NCBI RefSeq assembly: GCF_049651025.1
Contig: NZ_JBASBH010000037.1
Coordinates: forward strand, 1-64,000
Direction of reading: 5' to 3'
DNA: 64,000 nucleotides
Source: Parvibaculum sp049651025
GTDB taxonomy: Bacteria > Pseudomonadota > Alphaproteobacteria > Parvibaculales > Parvibaculaceae
The position numbers were made by a program, and so were the translations under genes. Positions 27,810-35,703 of the stretch are shown here, in pieces (within the stretch, counting starts at the first letter, position 1; each line of letters begins with the position of its first letter). The notes beneath the pieces are model-generated. The model ran no database searches, was not told where the DNA came from, and was given only the letters and a program-made list of their open reading frames with translations.

Positions 27810-29168
27810 ATGATGATCGCGGCCGGAGTTTCGCGCTGGACGATGCTGCATCTGGGCGCGGCGGTCGTGGCGCTGCTCATCGCCGAGGTGCTTCTGGTCT
27901 CAGGCTATACCGATCTGATAGAAGGGTTGCGGGCGCCTGAGACGCTGATTGCCGTTCATCTGCTCACGGTCGGTTGGCTGAGTCTTCTGATGCTCGGCGC
28001 GCTCTTTCAATTCGTGCCCGTCATTACCAACTCGCAACTCTTCAGCCAGCGGCTGCCGATCATCGGCTTCGTTGCAATCGTCGTCGGGCTCGCGGGAATG
28101 ATCGCGGGGTTTGCCGCGCTCGGCGGCAATGAATTCCTGCCGCTCGCCTGTCTGCCCGTTGGCGGTGTCCTCGTGCTGAGCGGGCTGGGGATCGGCGCCT
28201 TCAACATTGCAGCGACGCTCTGGCGCGCGCGCCCGCTTCCCATGCAGGCGCTATTCGTTGCGGCCGGTCTTGGATTCCTTGTGTTGACCGGATTGATCGG
28301 GATCTGCTTTGCGCTTGCCCTATCGCTGCCCGAGCCGCCGGCCATGCTGGTGGGGTTCATTCGCGACGGGCTTGCCGCGCATGTCGCGGGCGGACTTGGT
28401 GGATGGTTTACGCTGACGGCGATGGGGGTGAGCTACCGCCTGCTCTCGATGTTCATGCTCGCGCCGGAAGAAGCGCGATGGACCAGCTATGCCGCACTTG
28501 CGCTGACATCCGGCGGGCTGTTGTTGCTCATGGGCGCGATCCTGTTTGCAGGCGACAACTCGCAGAGTGTCGCCTTCGCAGGCGCTTTCCTTGCCGCGCT
28601 CGGCATCGGTTTTTATCTCGCCGATATCGTTCATCTCTTTCGCCAGCGCAAGCGTCGCGATCTCGAACTCAACAGTATCGCGGCGGCGGTTGCGCTCGGC
28701 TTTCTGGCCTTCGCCATAGCGTCGACGACCATTGCCGCGATAACGGGAACGCTCACCCGGTTTTCAGCCGCGCTCGGATATCTTTTCGTCTTCGGTTGGC
28801 TGTCGGGTCTGGGGCTTAGTCAGCTCTACAAGATCGTGCCGTTCATGACCTGGCTCGAAGTATTCGGGAGACGCCTCGGCAAAGGGCCTGTGCCGCGTGT
28901 GCAGGATCTCGTTAACGAGCATCGCGCGCGATATTGGTTCGTCCTTTTCTTCGGATCGGTTCCGATCGGTGCGGTCGCCATCGCCTTCGCCAATGCGCCG
29001 CTGTTCCATGTGGCAAGCCTCGCGCAACTCGTGGCGACGATCCTTGTCGGATTCGAGTTGTGGCATGCCCGGCACCCCGATCCCGACGCGGCACCCAAGC
29101 CGCTTGTGCCGGGTGCCGGTCTTCCCTTTGCCAAATCACCTCACATCACCCGAACCCATGGAGATTGA
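27810..29168 (+). CDS. polytopic heme-copper-oxidase-like membrane protein
   Basis: 452 aa with about 12 predicted membrane helices. The segment AVHLLTVGWLSLLMLGALFQFVP (around residues 50-72) has the His and Gly pattern seen in distant relatives of cytochrome oxidase/NorB subunit I, and HVAGGLGGWFTLTAMG (around 191-206) provides another conserved His. It starts at ATG 27810 with a GGAG site (a second ATG follows immediately). Head of an operon with DUF2249 and DUF59 genes and near nsrR, so a role in NO reduction, NO sensing or respiratory stress is inferred. I cannot identify a family name with certainty. NnrS-like was considered, but its signature is not clear. Confidence 0.6.
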   Translation: MMIAAGVSRWTMLHLGAAVVALLIAEVLLVSGYTDLIEGLRAPETLIAVHLLTVGWLSLLMLGALFQFVPVITNSQLFSQRLPIIGFVAIVVGLAGMIAGFAALGGNEFLPLACLPVGGVLVLSGLGIGAFNIAATLWRARPLPMQALFVAAGLGFLVLTGLIGICFALALSLPEPPAMLVGFIRDGLAAHVAGGLGGWFTLTAMGVSYRLLSMFMLAPEEARWTSYAALALTSGGLLLLMGAILFAGDNSQSVAFAGAFLAALGIGFYLADIVHLFRQRKRRDLELNSIAAAVALGFLAFAIASTTIAAITGTLTRFSAALGYLFVFGWLSGLGLSQLYKIVPFMTWLEVFGRRLGKGPVPRVQDLVNEHRARYWFVLFFGSVPIGAVAIAFANAPLFHVASLAQLVATILVGFELWHARHPDPDAAPKPLVPGAGLPFAKSPHITRTHGD

Positions 29169-29172
29169 TGCC

Positions 29173-29754
29173 ATGCCTGTTCCATTATTGACGCTCGATG
29201 TCCGGCCAATTCTTCGCGCAGGCGGCGAACCTTTTGCCGAGATTATGAAGGCGGTTTCCAGCCTCACGCCAGGACAAGGACTGAAGTTGATCGCGACGTT
29301 TCGGCCCGTGCCGCTTTTCTCGGTGATGGCAAAGAGCGGTTTCGGACACAGCGAACGTGAATTGTCCGAAGGCAATTGGGAGGTTGTCTTCACGCCGCAG
29401 GATGGCACTACCACCGACAGGAACCTTCCCTCTGCCGCGCCCGCATCGCCGCCTGCTCGCGCGCGTCAGGCACCGTCCACGAAGCCGGGCGAGGCGGATG
29501 CAACGGACTGGCCTGTGGCGAGCCTGACGCTCGACAATCGCGGACTCCTGCCGCCCGAGCCGATGGTCCGAACGCTTGAGGCGATCGAGGGGCTTGACGG
29601 CGGTGAGGTTCTGGAAATCTGGAACGATCGCGATCCCCAGTTTCTCTATCCCGAGCTTGAAGCGCGCGGCCATCTCGCGCATCGCGACATACGCGGCTCG
29701 GAAGGCTATCGCGTGCTGATCCTCAAGGGCAGCGGGCAGGGAGAGGCATCATGA
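29173..29754 (+). CDS. tandem DUF2249 protein
   Basis: 193 aa from ATG 29173 (GGAG site; an ATG at 29158 is possible). Two copies of the small DUF2249 fold: residues about 5-75 (LDVRPILRAGGEPFAEIMKA and then LKLIATFRPVPLF) and about 115-190 (LTLDNRGLLPPEPMVRTLEA, then NDRDPQFLYPELEARG). The loop that usually reads HDP is FRPVP in the first copy and DRDPQ in the second, so both lack the usual His. A proline/alanine-rich linker joins them. Function unknown in general; the family often occurs with NO or iron-sulfur genes. ATGA overlap with the DUF59 gene. Confidence 0.75.
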   Translation: MPVPLLTLDVRPILRAGGEPFAEIMKAVSSLTPGQGLKLIATFRPVPLFSVMAKSGFGHSERELSEGNWEVVFTPQDGTTTDRNLPSAAPASPPARARQAPSTKPGEADATDWPVASLTLDNRGLLPPEPMVRTLEAIEGLDGGEVLEIWNDRDPQFLYPELEARGHLAHRDIRGSEGYRVLILKGSGQGEAS

Positions 29755-30059
29755 ACCCGCTGTCAGACGAAGCACTTCGCGAGGCGCTGAAGGACGTGTT
29801 CGATCCCGAACTTGGATACAACATCGTCGATCTCGGGCTTGTTTATGACATCGCGGTCACAGACGGCGCTGTCGTCGTGACGATGACATTGACGACGCCG
29901 GGCTGCCCGGCCTCCGAGATGATCCAGGGCGGCGTCTATCAGCGCATATGGGCGATTGACGGCGTAACCGACGTCGACGTGCATCTCGTATGGGAGCCGC
30001 GATGGAGCGCCGAGGCGATGAGCCCGGCAGCAAAGGCACATTTCGGCATTGCTGCGTGA
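29751..30059 (+). CDS. DUF59/MIP18-family iron-sulfur assembly-like protein (SufT/PaaD-like)
   Basis: 102 aa, starting in the ATGA overlap. The sequence ALKDVFDPELGYNIVDLGLVYDI near the start, TLTTPGCPASEMI with the conserved Cys, and VWEPRWSAEAMS are standard MIP18 hallmarks. Relatives (SufT, PaaD, Cia2) help mature iron-sulfur or other metal proteins. Here it could repair or load a metal centre in the neighbouring NO-linked proteins; that is inference from context. Confidence 0.88.
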   Translation: MNPLSDEALREALKDVFDPELGYNIVDLGLVYDIAVTDGAVVVTMTLTTPGCPASEMIQGGVYQRIWAIDGVTDVDVHLVWEPRWSAEAMSPAAKAHFGIAA

Positions 30060-30066
30060 CGACGAT

Positions 30067-30288
30067 ATGGAATCCGCAACCGTAATTCCTGAACTCAACC
30101 GCCTCTTCATTCTGGCGCTCAAGCGCCTTGGCGAGACGGGCGAGACCGACGCCGCCTGCAGGTTGGCGGCGAAAGGCTGGTCGTTGCTGCGCAGCGAACA
30201 CCCTCAAGACGCGCAGCGCCTGAACGGCGTTCTGCATTACCTGACACGTCCTGACGCCTCAACAAGAAGGAGACATAGAGACAAATGA
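30067..30288 (+). CDS. small hypothetical protein
   Basis: 73 aa from ATG 30067 (a TTG at 30049 is possible but overlaps the preceding stop). Soluble, helical, rich in Arg, Ala and Leu: ELNRLFILALKRLGETGETD then AACRLAAKGWSLLRSE. No recognised family. It sits between the DUF59 and single-domain DUF2249 genes and overlaps the latter by ATGA, so it is probably translated as part of the operon. Confidence 0.65.
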   Translation: MESATVIPELNRLFILALKRLGETGETDAACRLAAKGWSLLRSEHPQDAQRLNGVLHYLTRPDASTRRRHRDK

Positions 30289-30524
30289 ACGACAATGAAA
30301 ACCTCGACGTCCGCACGCTCATCCCGGCGGAGCGACACAGGCTGATCTTCGAGACCTGGCATCATCTGGAGCCGGGCAAGGGCTTTGTGCTGGTGAACGA
30401 TCACGACCCCAAGCCGCTTTACTACCAGTTCGACGCCGAGCATTCCGGCCAGTTCACATGGGACTATCTGGAATCTGGCCCCGCGACCTGGCGCGTGCGC
30501 ATCGGCAGGAAATCGGCTGCCTGA
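30285..30524 (+). CDS. single-domain DUF2249 protein
   Basis: 79 aa with a good ribosome site (AGAAGGAGA). Unlike the tandem protein upstream, it keeps the family motif: VLVNDHDPKPLYYQF (about residues 36-50), with the His before Asp-Pro. The C-terminal WRVRIGRK matches the usual end of the domain. Small cytoplasmic protein, possibly metal- or heme-related; the activity of the family is not established. Last gene of the rightward operon. Confidence 0.82.
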   Translation: MNDNENLDVRTLIPAERHRLIFETWHHLEPGKGFVLVNDHDPKPLYYQFDAEHSGQFTWDYLESGPATWRVRIGRKSAA

Positions 30525-30595
30525 GTATCGGCGGTTATCGGCGCGAGCGGGCGTTCTTCCCCTCGCCAGCTCGCGCCGATCTTGTTTCGCCGCGC

Positions 30596-30916
30596 CTATC
30601 GCTGCCATTCGGGAATGATGAGGCGCAAGCCATCGAGTTCCGCCGTAATGCGTATCTGGCAGGACAGGCGGCTGCACTCGCCTGCATTGACGGCGAAGTC
30701 CAGAATATCTTCCTCCATGCCCGTGGCGCGGCCGACAATATCGATCCATGCTGGATCGACGTGAACATGGCATGTCGAGCAACTGCAGCTTCCGCCGCAA
30801 TCGGCGTCGATGCCGGGAACCGAGCGCGAAATAGCCGCCTCCATGGCCGTCATGCCCGAGCCAATCAGAACCGGATGTTCGCTCCCATCGGGCTCGACAA
30901 AGATGATGCGGGGCAT
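30596..30916 (-). CDS. [2Fe-2S] ferredoxin, adrenodoxin/putidaredoxin type
   Basis: 106 aa. Cluster ligands Cys40, Cys46 and Cys49 (CGGSCSCSTC, with an extra Cys44) plus Cys86 in SRLSCQI give the C-x5-C-x2-C-x36-C pattern. MEEDILDFA is the acidic partner-binding helix typical of the class. It is transcribed away from nsrR, across the region with operator B, and converges on the DUF2249 operon. It is probably an electron donor; the redox partner is not in the window. Confidence 0.92.
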   Translation of the reverse strand: MPRIIFVEPDGSEHPVLIGSGMTAMEAAISRSVPGIDADCGGSCSCSTCHVHVDPAWIDIVGRATGMEEDILDFAVNAGECSRLSCQIRITAELDGLRLIIPEWQR

Positions 30917-30955
30917 CGTTCACTCCTGCGGAAAGTGCAAAGCTCGCCAATTATA

Positions 30956-30974
30956 GATGCATATAGTATACTCT
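30956..30974 (+). promoter_or_regulatory. candidate NsrR-type operator B
   Basis: GATGCATAT (30956-30964), close to the NsrR half-site GATGYATTT, followed by AGTATACTCT. It lies between the divergent ferredoxin and nsrR genes, in a local AT-rich patch. Its similarity to operator A in the fdxA promoter region supports a common regulator; the dyad is imperfect. Confidence 0.45.
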
Positions 30975-31072
30975 TTATAGTCGCGACGTCGCGGCGAGAC
31001 GCGATCCGGCTTCTCATTTCCGGGCGGGTCTGACGAAGGCGATGCAAGAGGCTGAATGCGGAGACGAATGAG

Positions 31073-31528
31073 GTGCGCGTAACCCTGCATACAGATTATG
31101 CGCTCCGGATGCTTATGCTCCTGGCGATGGAGCCCGATCAGTTGCACACGATCGAGGAAATCTCGACCCGTTACGACATCTCGCGCAATCACCTGAAAAA
31201 AGTCGCCCAGACCCTCGTGCAGTATGGCTTTGTCGAAAGCGTGCGCGGGCGGAGCGGGGGGCTACGTCTGCGCCAGCGCCCCGAGGACATCAATGTCGGC
31301 ACGGTCGTTCGGGCGACGGAGGACGGGTTCAATCTTGTCGAGTGCTTTACGGCGGAAGACAACACCTGCCTGATTTCATCCGTTTGCGGATTGCGTGGCC
31401 CGCTGGAGGAAGCGCTTGCCGCTTTCCTCGATGTCCTCGACCGTTACAGCCTCGCTGATCTCATCCAGAACCCCGGGCGTATGCGGCGCATGCGACGGCT
31501 TCTGAGCCTGGACGCCGAGGTCGCCTAA
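31073..31528 (+). CDS. nsrR: Rrf2-family repressor, NsrR type
   Basis: 151 aa, GTG start (31073) giving MRVTLHTDYALRMLMLLA, the usual Rrf2 beginning. The winged helix covers roughly residues 20-65 (IEEISTRYDISRNHLKKVAQ recognition region). Three cysteines, Cys91, Cys99 and Cys105 (C-x7-C-x5-C), have the spacing of Bacillus NsrR and would bind an NO-sensitive [4Fe-4S] cluster. RirA and IscR have other spacings or partners. It probably represses the neighbouring ferredoxin and the operon starting at 27810, and perhaps itself. Confidence 0.85.
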   Translation: MRVTLHTDYALRMLMLLAMEPDQLHTIEEISTRYDISRNHLKKVAQTLVQYGFVESVRGRSGGLRLRQRPEDINVGTVVRATEDGFNLVECFTAEDNTCLISSVCGLRGPLEEALAAFLDVLDRYSLADLIQNPGRMRRMRRLLSLDAEVA

Positions 31529-31717
31529 CCCGGCGATATTGCGGCGTCGGCTCCCCACCGCAAGCCCCCTTCATTGTTGATCTCGATGCCGACATGATTA
31601 GAGTGGGCGGCGCGTTGAAATGCGGTTCAGGGCGAGCGACGGCGGGCATTGCGCCCAGCCTGCGCGCCAGCGGCCGCTGCTCAGGCGTCGAAATATAAGA
31701 ATCAAGGGGAGTGTTAA
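31529..31717. other. intergenic spacer before the acyl-CoA synthetase
   Basis: 189 bp with no supported gene. Near the end AGGGGAG serves as ribosome site for the next gene. No clear promoter or terminator identified. Confidence 0.4.
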
Positions 31718-33295
31718 GTGGTTGATCATTCGCGTATGCGCACGTTGGGCGCCATTCCTCGCTATCACGCTGCGGAAAGGCCCGATGCCGTTGCCTTCAC
31801 CTTCGAAGGCCGGACGGTGACTTACGCTGAATTCGACCGGAACACCGACCTCGTGGCGTCCGGATTGATTGCCTCCGGCGTGAAGCCCGGCGACCGTGTC
31901 GCCTTTCTCGGCAAGAACAGCGACCACTATTTCGAGCTGTTCATTGGGGCGACCAAGGCAGGCGCGGTGATGGTGCCCGTCAACTGGCGGCTCGCGCCAC
32001 CGGAGATCGCCTATATCGTTGACGATGCGGAAGCACCGCTCCTGTTCGTCGGACCGGAATTTTACGGCGTCATCAAGAAGCTTAAAGCCGAACTGCCGAA
32101 AGTGCGCGAAATCATCGCCATGGAAAGTGGCGAGCCCGAATGGCCGATATTCGCGACCTGGCGCCATGCGCAGACTATTCGCGAATTGCCTGTGACGACG
32201 GCCGATGACGTAGCGTTACAGCTCTATACGTCAGGCACGACCGGCCGCCCGAAAGGGGCGATGCTCGCGCACCGCAATCTGCTCGGCATGCGCGAGTCGA
32301 ATGCGAAGGCCGGATTGCCGTGGGATCAGTGGTCCGACGACGATGTGAGCCTCGTCGCCATGCCGGTCTCGCATATCGGCGGCACGGGCTGGGGCCTAAT
32401 GGGCATTTACAACGGCGCAAAAAATGTCGTGGCGCGTGAATTCAATCCAAACGCCGTGCTCGATTTCATCGCCAATGACAAGGTCAGCAAACTCTTTCTG
32501 GTGCCTGCGGCGATGCAGATCGTGCTGCGTGATCCCCGCTCGCGCGACGTCGATTATTCGCGCCTCAAATATATTCTCTACGGCGCTTCGCCTATCCCGC
32601 TCGAGCTGCTTCGCGAGGGCATGGAAGTCTTCAAATGCGGCTTCGTCCAGAATTACGGCATGACGGAAACCTGCGGCACGGTCGTCGCGCTGCCGCCGGA
32701 TGATCACGTTCCCGAAGGGTCGCCGCGTATGCGCTCTGCTGGCAAGCCGCTGCCGGGCGTCGATATAGCGATCTTCGGCGAGAATGGCGAAACACTGCCG
32801 CCCCATCAGGTCGGCGAAATCGCCATCCGCTCGACGGCGAACATGGTCGGTTACTGGCACATGGAAGAGGCGACAGCGAAGACCATCGACGCCGATGGCT
32901 GGCTGCGAACCGGCGACGCGGGCTATGTCGATGAGGACGGCTACGTCTATGTGCATGACCGTGTGAAGGACATGATCATTTCCGGCGGCGAAAACGTCTA
33001 TCCGGCTGAAGTCGAAAATGCCGTGTTCGGGCATCCGCAGGTCGCCGACGTCGCCGTGATCGGCGTGCCGGACGAGCGCTGGGGCGAGGCGGTGAAGGCG
33101 ATTGTGGTGTTGAAGCCGGGCATGGAGGCCGACTCCGAAAGCATCATCAACTGGGCGCGCGAGCGCATCGCCGCCTACAAGACGCCGAAGAGCATCGACT
33201 TCATCGAAGCTCTGCCGCGCAATGCGTCGGGCAAGATCCTTCGTCGCGAATTGCGAGAGCCTTACTGGGCCGGGAAGACGCGCCGGATCAACTGA
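31718..33295 (+). CDS. long-chain fatty-acid/acyl-CoA synthetase (AMP-binding)
   Basis: 525 aa, GTG start with AGGGGAG about seven bases upstream. Adenylation motifs: LYTSGTTGRPKGAMLAH (P-loop, about 168-184), YGMTETCG (about 311), GWLRTGD (about 397) and the C-terminal PRNASGKILRREL with catalytic Lys. It activates a carboxylic acid to acyl-AMP and then to the CoA thioester. Substrate chain length cannot be assigned; the family includes medium- and long-chain and aromatic acid ligases. Stands alone between nsrR and ydbH. Confidence 0.92.
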   Translation: MVDHSRMRTLGAIPRYHAAERPDAVAFTFEGRTVTYAEFDRNTDLVASGLIASGVKPGDRVAFLGKNSDHYFELFIGATKAGAVMVPVNWRLAPPEIAYIVDDAEAPLLFVGPEFYGVIKKLKAELPKVREIIAMESGEPEWPIFATWRHAQTIRELPVTTADDVALQLYTSGTTGRPKGAMLAHRNLLGMRESNAKAGLPWDQWSDDDVSLVAMPVSHIGGTGWGLMGIYNGAKNVVAREFNPNAVLDFIANDKVSKLFLVPAAMQIVLRDPRSRDVDYSRLKYILYGASPIPLELLREGMEVFKCGFVQNYGMTETCGTVVALPPDDHVPEGSPRMRSAGKPLPGVDIAIFGENGETLPPHQVGEIAIRSTANMVGYWHMEEATAKTIDADGWLRTGDAGYVDEDGYVYVHDRVKDMIISGGENVYPAEVENAVFGHPQVADVAVIGVPDERWGEAVKAIVVLKPGMEADSESIINWARERIAAYKTPKSIDFIEALPRNASGKILRRELREPYWAGKTRRIN

Positions 33296-33416
33296 TTGTC
33301 GTGTCGAGGATTGGTGGCGATCGACGCGCAGCAATCAGGCTGGCGGGTTTCGCACAACTCTCGGACTGTGACAGAGTGTCGAGGTTTCGACGCATTGATG
33401 ATGTCTAGTAGAGATT

Positions 33417-35081
33417 GTGAAAAACATTAAAGCCAACGACAGCCAGAGCCGGTTCAGCAGGCGCTCGCGGTTCTGGGCGGCCGGAGTGGCGGCGGGTCTC
33501 CTGCTGCTTGCCGTTGCGCTTGCCGCCCTGTGGCAGACGCGGACGGGGCTCGCCGAGCGCGTCATCGCCGATGCGCTGGCCAAGCGCGGCATTGCGCCGG
33601 TTTCATTTCAGGTTTCGATGCTGGGCTTGCGAAGCATTGAGGTGTCCGCACTCACGATCGGCCCGTCGGATGCGACGAAGGGGCAGCAGCCCGACATATC
33701 AGCGGGTCGGATCACGGTTCTATACAAGCTTGGTGAATTGCTGTCGGGGCGTGTCCAGTCGATTGAAATTGCCGATCTTCTGGTCAATGCGCGGATCGAC
33801 GATCATGGATTGTCGCTGGGCGCGGCGAGCAGCCTGTTGAATGAGGGCGGCGCTGGCGGTGGCGCGGGCGTGCTGCCCGAAATTCATGTCGCCAATGCCT
33901 CGGTTCATCTCGCGACGCCGCAAGGTCCGTTCTTGCTCGATGGCAGCATCGATATTTCGCAATCGGCAACGGGAGCGCCGATCGGCATTTCGGTTCCCTC
34001 CATGCGTGTTGCAGACCGCGCTTCGTCTGTCCGCTTCGAGCCGATTGATTTTTCGGGAACGATTCAACTCGACGGCGACATATTGACGGTCGAAGCCGAG
34101 GGGCGGAGCCTTTCGGCGAAGGCGCAAGGTGTCCCGCTTGGGAAAATCTCCGGTCGTTACGATCTGAAGGCAGCGAGCGGCAATGCGCAGCTTGCCGGCG
34201 ATCTCGCTTTTTCTCCGGGCAAGCTGGAGCCTCAAAGCCTGTTTCCTGTGCTCAAGGGCCTGATGGCCAATGTGCAGGGGAAGGCGGCCTATAAAGCGGA
34301 CTTCTCCATTGCCAAGGGCGCTTTGCGCAGTTCCGGCCAGCTTGCATTGACGCAGGTCGGGTTCGACGCCTATTCCGCCAAGGTCGCCGGGCTCAACGGA
34401 ACGACGAAGCTCTCAAGCCTTGTGCCGCCGCGCACCAGCGGGACGCAGACGCTCTCCGTCGCTATGCTCGATGCAGGAATTCAGCTCCAGAATGGGCGGG
34501 TGAGGTTCGAGATCGCCAATGCGGCGCTTCCCCATCTGGTCGATGCCAAGTGGCCTTTCGCCGATGGCGGACTCACGCTTACCTCCGTCAAAGGCAGCAA
34601 TACCGAATTCGAACTGCTGGTGGAGAATGTCGATGTCGCGGAGCTTCTGTCGCTTGCCGACGTGCCGGGTCTGAGCGGCACGGGAACGCTCAACGGCACA
34701 ATTCCAATCGCGATAGAAAACGGAAACCCGATTATCAAGAACGGCATGCTCGATGCCGAAAAGGGCGGCGTCATCATTTACAAGAGCGCATCCGCCGATG
34801 CCGCAGCGACAAATGACCAGACCAGGGTGCTGACGGACGCGCTGAAGGATTTTCATTATACGGAGCTAGTTGGCACATTGAGCGGCAATGCCAATGGCGA
34901 CCTTCTGTTCCATCTCCGGCTGCGCGGCGCAAATCCGGCGCTTTATGACGGATATCCGATCATCCTCAACGTCAATCTACAAGGCTCGCTTGCGGACCTC
35001 ATTCGGCGTGGTACCGTTGGGCTGCGACCCCTGGAACTGATCCGAAGCGAAATCGCCCCGACGAAGAAGGCAAAACCATGA
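33417..35081 (+). CDS. ydbH: YdbH-like intermembrane (AsmA/TamB-type) protein
   Basis: 554 aa from GTG 33417 (weak ribosome site). A signal anchor spans about residues 20-42 (FWAAGVAAGLLLLAVALAALW). The rest is periplasmic, beta-rich, with the repeat-like pattern of AsmA-superfamily bridge proteins; YdbH in E. coli helps carry phospholipids to the outer membrane. The C-terminal region (YKSASADAAATNDQTRVLTD and then LRLRGANPALYDG) is typical. Shorter than the E. coli protein (about 880 aa). The following ynbE and ydbL genes confirm the identity. Confidence 0.85.
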   Translation: MKNIKANDSQSRFSRRSRFWAAGVAAGLLLLAVALAALWQTRTGLAERVIADALAKRGIAPVSFQVSMLGLRSIEVSALTIGPSDATKGQQPDISAGRITVLYKLGELLSGRVQSIEIADLLVNARIDDHGLSLGAASSLLNEGGAGGGAGVLPEIHVANASVHLATPQGPFLLDGSIDISQSATGAPIGISVPSMRVADRASSVRFEPIDFSGTIQLDGDILTVEAEGRSLSAKAQGVPLGKISGRYDLKAASGNAQLAGDLAFSPGKLEPQSLFPVLKGLMANVQGKAAYKADFSIAKGALRSSGQLALTQVGFDAYSAKVAGLNGTTKLSSLVPPRTSGTQTLSVAMLDAGIQLQNGRVRFEIANAALPHLVDAKWPFADGGLTLTSVKGSNTEFELLVENVDVAELLSLADVPGLSGTGTLNGTIPIAIENGNPIIKNGMLDAEKGGVIIYKSASADAAATNDQTRVLTDALKDFHYTELVGTLSGNANGDLLFHLRLRGANPALYDGYPIILNVNLQGSLADLIRRGTVGLRPLELIRSEIAPTKKAKP

Positions 35082-35305
35082 CTGCACATATCGAATCCAG
35101 ACTGGCGACGCGTCGTCCCTATGCGAGCGGAGCGCTCTGGATCGGCTTTCTGCTCGGCCTTGGCGCATGCAATCCCACGGTGAAGATCGAAGCGCCGGAC
35201 AAGCCGATTGAAATAAACCTGAACGTCAAGATCGAGCAGGAAGTTCGCGTCAAGGTCGATCGCCAGCTTGACGACGTGCTTGCCAAGCATCCCGACCTTT
35301 TCTGA
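35078..35305 (+). CDS. ynbE: YnbE-like outer-membrane lipoprotein
   Basis: 75 aa, start in an ATGA overlap with ydbH. Lipobox LGLGAC makes Cys31 the lipidated residue. The mature part has the conserved PTVKIEAPDKPIEINLNVKI segment and the C-terminal LDDVLAKHPDLF. In enterobacteria YnbE forms the outer-membrane partner that stacks onto YdbH. Confidence 0.9.
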   Translation: MTAHIESRLATRRPYASGALWIGFLLGLGACNPTVKIEAPDKPIEINLNVKIEQEVRVKVDRQLDDVLAKHPDLF

Positions 35306-35317
35306 GAAAGACAGATC

Positions 35318-35665
35318 ATGCGCCACTTCAAATCCCTGCTTGCCGCCTTCACGCTGCTTTTCGCGCTTGGTGCTGCCTCCGCCGCCTTTGCGATTGATCT
35401 CGATGGAGCCAAGGCTCAAGGCCTCGTCGGCGAACAGCAGAACGGCTATGTCGGCATCGTGACGGCGACCCCTGCCGCCGATCTCAAGGCTCTCGTCGAT
35501 GACGTCAACCTGCGCCGCCGCAGCGCCTATAAGGATGTGGTCGCCCAAACGCCCGGCGCAACGCTGAGCGCCGTCGAGAAGCTCGCGGCAGCAAAGCTCA
35601 TCGGGAAAACGGCATCGGGCCAGTTCGTTCAGGATGCGGCGGGCAAATGGGTCAAGAAGCCCTGA
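35318..35665 (+). CDS. ydbL: YdbL-like periplasmic protein (DUF1318)
   Basis: 115 aa with a cleavable signal peptide (residues 1-25, ending AAFA). The mature protein carries AKAQGLVGEQQNGYVGIV and NLRRRSAYKDVA-like DUF1318 signatures and ends GQFVQDAAGKWVKKP. It is the third member of the ydbH-ynbE-ydbL operon, known in E. coli to be a helper or regulator of the YdbH-YnbE bridge. Confidence 0.92.
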   Translation: MRHFKSLLAAFTLLFALGAASAAFAIDLDGAKAQGLVGEQQNGYVGIVTATPAADLKALVDDVNLRRRSAYKDVVAQTPGATLSAVEKLAAAKLIGKTASGQFVQDAAGKWVKKP

Positions 35666-35678
35666 CGGGTTTCACCCG
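35666..35678. terminator. small convergent hairpin
   Basis: CGGGT-TTC-ACCCG immediately after the ydbL stop, in the 38 bp gap where ydbL and the NMO gene converge. Only five base pairs and no T-run, so a weak candidate. Confidence 0.25.
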
Positions 35679-35703
35679 CGCATAGTCCGCAGCGCGCTGC
35701 CGA

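Noticed and set aside
27810..29168. NnrS assignment for the membrane protein
   Set aside because: The His/Gly pattern fits heme-copper-like proteins as well, and I could not see the NnrS signature clearly, so a family name was not given.
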